Position numbers and translations under genes: made by a program. Shown here one piece after another: positions 60,701 to 64,000 of a stretch of 64,000 nucleotides of DNA. Under the pieces are notes generated by a model. The model worked only from the letters and a program-made list of their open reading frames with translations. It was not told the DNA's origin and ran no database searches. Each line of letters begins with the position of its first letter. The stretch's first letter is position 1. Source of the DNA: Actinomycetota bacterium (GTDB taxonomy: Bacteria; Actinomycetota; Thermoleophilia; Solirubrobacterales; Solirubrobacteraceae); assembly GCA_005883215.1 (NCBI GenBank), contig VAYS01000030.1, positions 35,207 through 99,206 on the forward strand. The letters are read 5' to 3'.

Positions 60701-62337
60701 GAGTAGGAGAAGGTGGCCCGGTTGCCGGCGGGATCCGTCGCGGTGGCGAGCGTCCCGTCGGCGTTGTTGGTGAGGGTGAGCGTCCTGCCTGTGGGATCAG
60801 TCACTGAGGCGAGATTGCCCTGCGTGTCGTAGGCGAGCGTCGTCTTGTTGGCGTTGCGGTCGCTCTCGCTCACCAACCGCCCGCCCGAGTCAAACCCGAG
60901 TGAGCGCTGGTCCGGCATCACGTAGGTGTAGGAGCCGTCGCCGTTCTTGGTCAGCGTCGACTGCACCCATCCGTTCGCCGAGTAGCTGCCGTCGGCCTTC
61001 TTGCGAAACCACGCCGTTGCGCCGTCGTCGTGATGGACCGTAACCGCGCCCGACGCGGGATCAGTCTCCAACCGCTCGCGAAACGACCCGCTCCAGCCGT
61101 AGCCCAACGGCCCCGGCGCCGACGCGTAAACGGCGTCCTGGGCGTTGTAGGTGCGGGACAGAACCAGGCCCGTGCCGAGGCCGCCGACCCGAAGGTCGGT
61201 GTAGCGCTCGGTGAAGTTTCCCGTCGCGCACGTGACAGGATCGCCGCCACACGGGTGGGGCAGGTTGGGCTGAAATTGCGAGGAGAGCCCGAACAGGTCC
61301 GATGGATACAGCCCATCGGACTGCGCGTGATAAGGACTGTCTACGCCAGGGTTGATGTCGTGCGCGATCCAGTTGCGCACGTCCGCGTTGGCAGGCTGCT
61401 GTAGGTCTTGGGCGATCTTCTGAGCCCACTGGCTGTCATAGGGAACCGCGTTGCAGCAGTACGGCGAGTTGGGGACGTTGGGATCGTTCGCCTGGGGGCG
61501 CAGCGTGTCGGGAAACGCCGGCGTCCAGGCCGCTCCTCGCCAAGCCGGCGCGAGCGGCTTGCCGTACCCAACGAAGCAGCCCTCATTCCTAGTGTCCCAG
61601 CTGTGGTGAGGCTTGGTCCCGGCCAGGTTCCACGACCAGCTCCGCGAGCACGACGGGTCCTGGGTCTCGTTGAAGATGATCGCGTGCGCGTTGCTGTCCC
61701 ACCTCGCCACGAAGAGATCACGGAGCCCGCTGAGGTCTGGGAACGTAAAGCCGTCGAGGTTGTTGGTGCTCGGGAACGTTCCGTAATAGGGGGGTCCGTA
61801 GTAGGTCCAGTCGATAAAATGCCCGCCCTGGCTACCGGCGTTGATCCCGTGATCGTCGCGCTGGTAGTACCAGCAGCCGGCCTGGATGGCGGGGCTGCAC
61901 ACCTGAGACTGGGTCGATGTGCCCGCCGCCATCGGCAGCACGCTCCCGGCCGGCGGCAGGAATCGCCAAAGCAGCATCTTCTTGAACGCGGTGATGTCGC
62001 CCGCCGAGCCACCGCCAGCACTCCAGCGCTGCTCGACTGCCTGCGAGTAGGCCTTGATCCACGCCTGCGCCCCAGCCGTCAGCGTCGTGCCGTCAGCTGT
62101 GACGACCGCGTGCGTCTGGGCGTCCGTCGTGTACGCCCAACTGCTGCTCGCCGCGGCAAGCAAACACAGCACACCCAGCCCAAGCACGCTGGTGAAGTGG
62201 CGAACCCCTCTTGGGCCGAACCGACGCCGGTGCAAGGGGCGGGCCAAACCCTGCTCGCAACGGCCTGCTCGCGCCCCGAGCCGAAGCGCAACTGGCCAGG
62301 CACGACGCACACCACCCTCGCCCCCCAGGGCGCTCAC
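57697..62337 (-). CDS. Large secreted RHS/YD-repeat protein with a C-terminal toxin-like domain
   Basis: 1546 aa. GTG start with GAGAGG nearby. Signal segment at about 48-68 (TSVLGLGVLCLLAAASSSWA). Residues about 70-370 are a non-repeat domain of unknown type, with many Trp, Cys and Pro. From about 370 to 1370 run YD repeats (YGYDAAGNRTSVTDP and variants), ending in the RHS core signature YLRARYYDPTTAQFINRDP. The variable tail has a hydrophobic Ala-rich stretch, a Pro/Ser linker and a last domain of about 60 residues (IPGSVVDEAIDHGQVAEDLP, TVYYDPKNDVTAVVSKTTG, KIMSARRGVP). That end resembles small RNase toxins of the DUF4258/BECR type; this is tentative. WapA-like secreted toxins are the closest concept. 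Confidence 0.88.
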   Translation of the reverse strand: MSALGGEGGVRRAWPVALRLGARAGRCEQGLARPLHRRRFGPRGVRHFTSVLGLGVLCLLAAASSSWAYTTDAQTHAVVTADGTTLTAGAQAWIKAYSQAVEQRWSAGGGSAGDITAFKKMLLWRFLPPAGSVLPMAAGTSTQSQVCSPAIQAGCWYYQRDDHGINAGSQGGHFIDWTYYGPPYYGTFPSTNNLDGFTFPDLSGLRDLFVARWDSNAHAIIFNETQDPSCSRSWSWNLAGTKPHHSWDTRNEGCFVGYGKPLAPAWRGAAWTPAFPDTLRPQANDPNVPNSPYCCNAVPYDSQWAQKIAQDLQQPANADVRNWIAHDINPGVDSPYHAQSDGLYPSDLFGLSSQFQPNLPHPCGGDPVTCATGNFTERYTDLRVGGLGTGLVLSRTYNAQDAVYASAPGPLGYGWSGSFRERLETDPASGAVTVHHDDGATAWFRKKADGSYSANGWVQSTLTKNGDGSYTYVMPDQRSLGFDSGGRLVSESDRNANKTTLAYDTQGNLASVTDPTGRTLTLTNNADGTLATATDPAGNRATFSYSGGNLTSVTDPRGGATIFAYDASHRITSVTDPRGGTLTNVYDSFNRVTSQTDPANRQTRWAYSPGDTQITDPVGNVTDEHFAHNLPTSITRGKGTATEATTTYAYDATFNPTTVTDPDGHAWQYGYDGSGNRTSVTDPLSRAATYAFDARHDPTSIVTPAGHETDFAYDSHSNLTSVTRTLTETNTQLRTTYAYNSLGELTSTTDPLNHSWTYGYDGQGDRASATSPLGHKTTWGFDVDSRVGSVTSARGNEPGANASAYTTSIARDQLGYPTMVIDASGHATTLAYDGDHNLTDRTDRDGRHTEYTFNADNELTTVTRPDGSTQSSGYDSAGRLASQTDGLGHATAYGYDPQGRVTSMTDPLNRATAYGYDAAGNRTSVTDPQGRIATYGYDAANQPTSVGYSSGSPANVTFAYNADGQRTASSDSSGNTTYSYDSIGRLTGQTNGAGQTTGYGYDNASELTSIVYPPALTPLNVSGGGTQQQVATGTVTRAYDSDGNLATVTDWLNNSTQFSYDAEGELTGQSRPNGTTAADSYDANQNLSALTDLGNTTNYTRSNEGLLTGASPQGGQAQTYGYDSVARLTGVGANNSAFGYDTGDNPTTSSVGSAPSVAQAFDAANQLTSTGQGTGAQRTFAYDPQGNRTTVTDAANNQTSLTYDQADQLANYASGSVSAQYVYDADGLRQTKTVNNTLTNAAYDLSGSLPLQIEDGPNAYLTGPGGLPIEQIAPGGTVLYYSHDQQGSTTALTDQSGSTAATYSYDPYGNPTGATGTATTPFGYEGQYTDPETGLQYLRARYYDPTTAQFINRDPIEARTRQPYGYAGQSPTNYGDPSGKASAAAIAGAADTTCAGTWEIPVVDAATCGAAAVATGVAAGMAIYNATSGDHADSESTSTRESTPANPPPPCGPEGPVGQEQQSASGEAAGGDQAATPEGRPLSDHYLYETGPVRNIPGSVVDEAIDHGQVAEDLPDRTVYYDPKNDVTAVVSKTTGKIMSARRGVP

Positions 62338-62507
62338 AACCTCTCGTATGGCGGATGCCAGCCTTCAGCTGACGACCCGGTTGTCGTGGGGAGCGAACCG
62401 CACAACTCCGTTCTGGCTCAGCTCCGCTTGCCGCACACATGATGCACCCCTCCCCAGATTTGGCTAGTCATTTTGGACGAATGGTCGAGCCAATTTGAGC
62501 GTCGGCG

Positions 62508-62735
62508 TCAGGTCGGCCGGCGGATCCGCGCGATCTGGGGCTTGACCCCCGCCCCGGCGTGATCACCGCCGCGCACCCGACCGGGAGCTGCTTGATCTGG
62601 TCGGGGTAGATGACGTACTCGTAGCCGCGGGTGCGCGTGCCGGCGCCGCTCGCCGCCGTGCCGGCGGTGTCGACGGTGGTCGTGTGGATCCAGGCGGGGC
62701 GGGTTCCGGCGATCGCCGCCACGAGCTCGGCCGAT
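62508..62735 (-). pseudogene. Broken C-terminus of a second coupling ATPase
   Basis: Translation SAELVAAIAGTRPAWIHTTT, then TRTRGYEYVIYPDQIKQLPVG and, after a one-base shift, VKPQIARIRRPT-stop. It matches the end of the intact coupling protein (SAELVARVAGTRPAWIRSQR, TRTRGHEYLIHPDEIKRLPVG, VEPRIAQICWPS-stop). Nothing upstream of SAELV remains. It is inverted relative to the intact copy and lies 170 bases before the RHS start. Confidence 0.8.
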
Positions 62736-62906
62736 CAATCTCGCCGCTTGAGCCTCGGCGGATAGTCGCCCGTGGCGAGCTTGTGGTCCTATGCGGACCT
62801 TTTCGACGCACGGGCCCACACGTTTCTTCACCCGTGTCCATAGCTGGCCCGCCGGGGTCGATTAGCTGGCCCGCTGGGCCCGGGGACGCGCGCCGTGGCG
62901 TGCCGC

Positions 62907-64000
62907 CTAGCGGCGGTGGCGGGCCGGCCGGCGGCGCCGCTTCTTTGCGCACGTGCGGTAGGTGCGCCGCAGGGTCACGCGGCTGCGGCGTCCGCCGCGG
63001 ACGACGGTGGCGACCACCCGCACCCGGTAGCGCCCGGCGGGCAGCCCGCGCAGGTCGATGCGGGCCCCGGCCAGGTTGCGCCCGCGACGCGCCGCCCGGC
63101 GCCGGCCGTTGACGAAGACCTTGACCGCGGTCACCCGGGTGCCGCGGCGCCGGCGGATGTGGATCGTCAGGCGGCGAAGGCTGCGACAGCGCCGGCTCGA
63201 GGGCAGGCGAAGCAGGCCGCCCCCGCCGGGGCAGTCGACCAGGTTGACCTTGAGCGGGCCGTCGGAGACCACGTTCAGCGCCGCCGAGCAGTCGATGCGG
63301 GCGCGCGCGGCGTCGACGGTGATGCTCGCCACGTTGGTCGCGCTGACGTCCAGGCGGTCCACCACCGGCGCGCTCGGCGCCGGGCCCCAGGTCCGCGACT
63401 GGCTGGTGTAGGCGATCGCCGGGATCTGTCCCCCGGTCAGGGCGCCGCCCCCGCGCTGGGTGGGCTGGGCGGGCGGATCACCGACCCCGAAGCCCTCCGA
63501 GCGCACGTCGACGGTGCCCAGCGGCGCCGTGCCCGAGGCGTCTCGCAGCGCCACCTTGGAGACCCAGTAGGCGTGGCCGGCGGCGGTGCCGTCGGCGGCG
63601 AAGTCCATCGTCGGGTTGTACGTGTAGGAGACGTGGGGCGGGTTGAGGTCAGAGCGCTGGGTGCCCAGGAACGCGGCCGCCGGGGCGTACTGGTCGTTGC
63701 CGGCCAGGGTCAGGTGCTCGGCGGGTGAGAACAGGTCGAACTCGTAGCGGTAGCCGAGGGAGTCGAACGTGTTGGCCTGGGCTTGTGCGCCCGCGGTGGG
63801 AACGAGCTCGTCGGCCGAGGCGTCCCAGATCAGGAACGGGATGTTGCGCACCGAGGCCAGCTGGCGGTTGGTGTTGGACTGGTCTCCGCCGGGCGCCGGC
63901 GGGGAGGGCGGTACCCAGATCCCCAGCCCCGGCGGTCCCACCGTCGGCTGGGCGTCGGCGAACAGGTCGGGGAACTGGGTGGCGAACTTATACGTGCCGT
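62907..64000 (-). CDS. Secreted alpha/beta-hydrolase-like protein (5' end beyond window)
   Basis: The frame is open to the right edge (at least 364 codons; the visible N-terminal side reads GTYKFATQFPDLFADAQPTVG). SVRNIPFLIWDASADELVP has the catalytic Asp region and FDLFSPAEHLTLAGNDQY the His region of alpha/beta hydrolases or esterases. A beta domain follows (DVSATNVASITVDAARARIDCSA), then a C-terminal Ig-like basic module (LRGLPAGRYRVRVVATVVRGG). The start and nucleophile are outside the window. Confidence 0.75.
   Translation of the reverse strand, partial: GTYKFATQFPDLFADAQPTVGPPGLGIWVPPSPPAPGGDQSNTNRQLASVRNIPFLIWDASADELVPTAGAQAQANTFDSLGYRYEFDLFSPAEHLTLAGNDQYAPAAAFLGTQRSDLNPPHVSYTYNPTMDFAADGTAAGHAYWVSKVALRDASGTAPLGTVDVRSEGFGVGDPPAQPTQRGGGALTGGQIPAIAYTSQSRTWGPAPSAPVVDRLDVSATNVASITVDAARARIDCSAALNVVSDGPLKVNLVDCPGGGGLLRLPSSRRCRSLRRLTIHIRRRRGTRVTAVKVFVNGRRRAARRGRNLAGARIDLRGLPAGRYRVRVVATVVRGGRRSRVTLRRTYRTCAKKRRRRPARHRR

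Noticed and set aside
58270..61150. Regular short DNA repeats on the minus strand that might look like a CRISPR array
   Set aside because: They are codons of YD repeats within one long open RHS frame; spacing and sequence vary as protein repeats do. No CRISPR array or cas gene was seen anywhere.

Overview
The window is high-GC DNA (strong G/C preference at third codon positions) from an actinobacterium. The many secreted and lipoprotein genes, the frequent GTG starts, the ECF sigma factors and the style of the envelope proteins (for example the short anchored protein at 45264-46025 and Lys-rich C-terminal tails) suggest Thermoleophilia, probably the Solirubrobacterales. This placement is inference, since no rRNA, tRNA or other marker gene is present.

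Layout. 1-6261: an FtsH-type membrane protease, a frameshifted secreted phosphatase-like gene and a membrane-anchored degenerate sigma factor. 6277-13402: secreted and lipoproteins (two CAP-domain proteins, a decayed tandem duplication) around a cluster of two paralogous ECF sigma factors with an unusual N-terminal extension, interleaved with small proteins. 13604-30253: an envelope and hydrolase region with a glycosidase, three phosphoesterases of the phospholipase-C/acid-phosphatase superfamily with three architectures (Tat-exported, beta-propeller at the N-terminus, 14 repeats at the C-terminus), a calcineurin-like phosphatase plus a 3' remnant of a second copy, membrane proteins and a cold-shock protein. 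30278-37043: lipoprotein, tyrosinase, small XRE regulator, alpha/beta hydrolase, PAS-GGDEF-EAL protein. 37268-41767: a three-gene operon (TrpB-like PLP enzyme, aldehyde dehydrogenase, MFS exporter). 41903-50270: regulators, an AAA/STAND-type ATPase preceded by nested inverted repeats, a response regulator, a secreted glycosidase and an S1-family protease. 50601-62735: an accessory region with a replication-relaxation/coupling-protein pair, a HEPN gene beside a decayed nucleotidyltransferase, an RHH/PemK toxin-antitoxin pair, and a 1546-aa secreted RHS protein with an overlapping candidate immunity gene. A broken copy of the coupling-protein C-terminus lies next to the RHS start. The right edge cuts a secreted alpha/beta-hydrolase-like gene.

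The most striking signal is regulatory. I found 22 copies of one promoter-like motif, CGTCAC(A/G), then usually exactly 16 bases, then a hexamer of the type (C/G)(G/A)TT(C/A/G)T. Nearly all lie just upstream of genes for exported, membrane or envelope proteins. One copy precedes a small gene and the ECF sigma gene behind it, which suggests an autoregulated envelope regulon. At several sites the start codon falls 4-8 bases after the second hexamer, as expected for leaderless mRNAs.

All calls come from reading the sequence. Family names rest on recognised motifs and were not confirmed by a database search.
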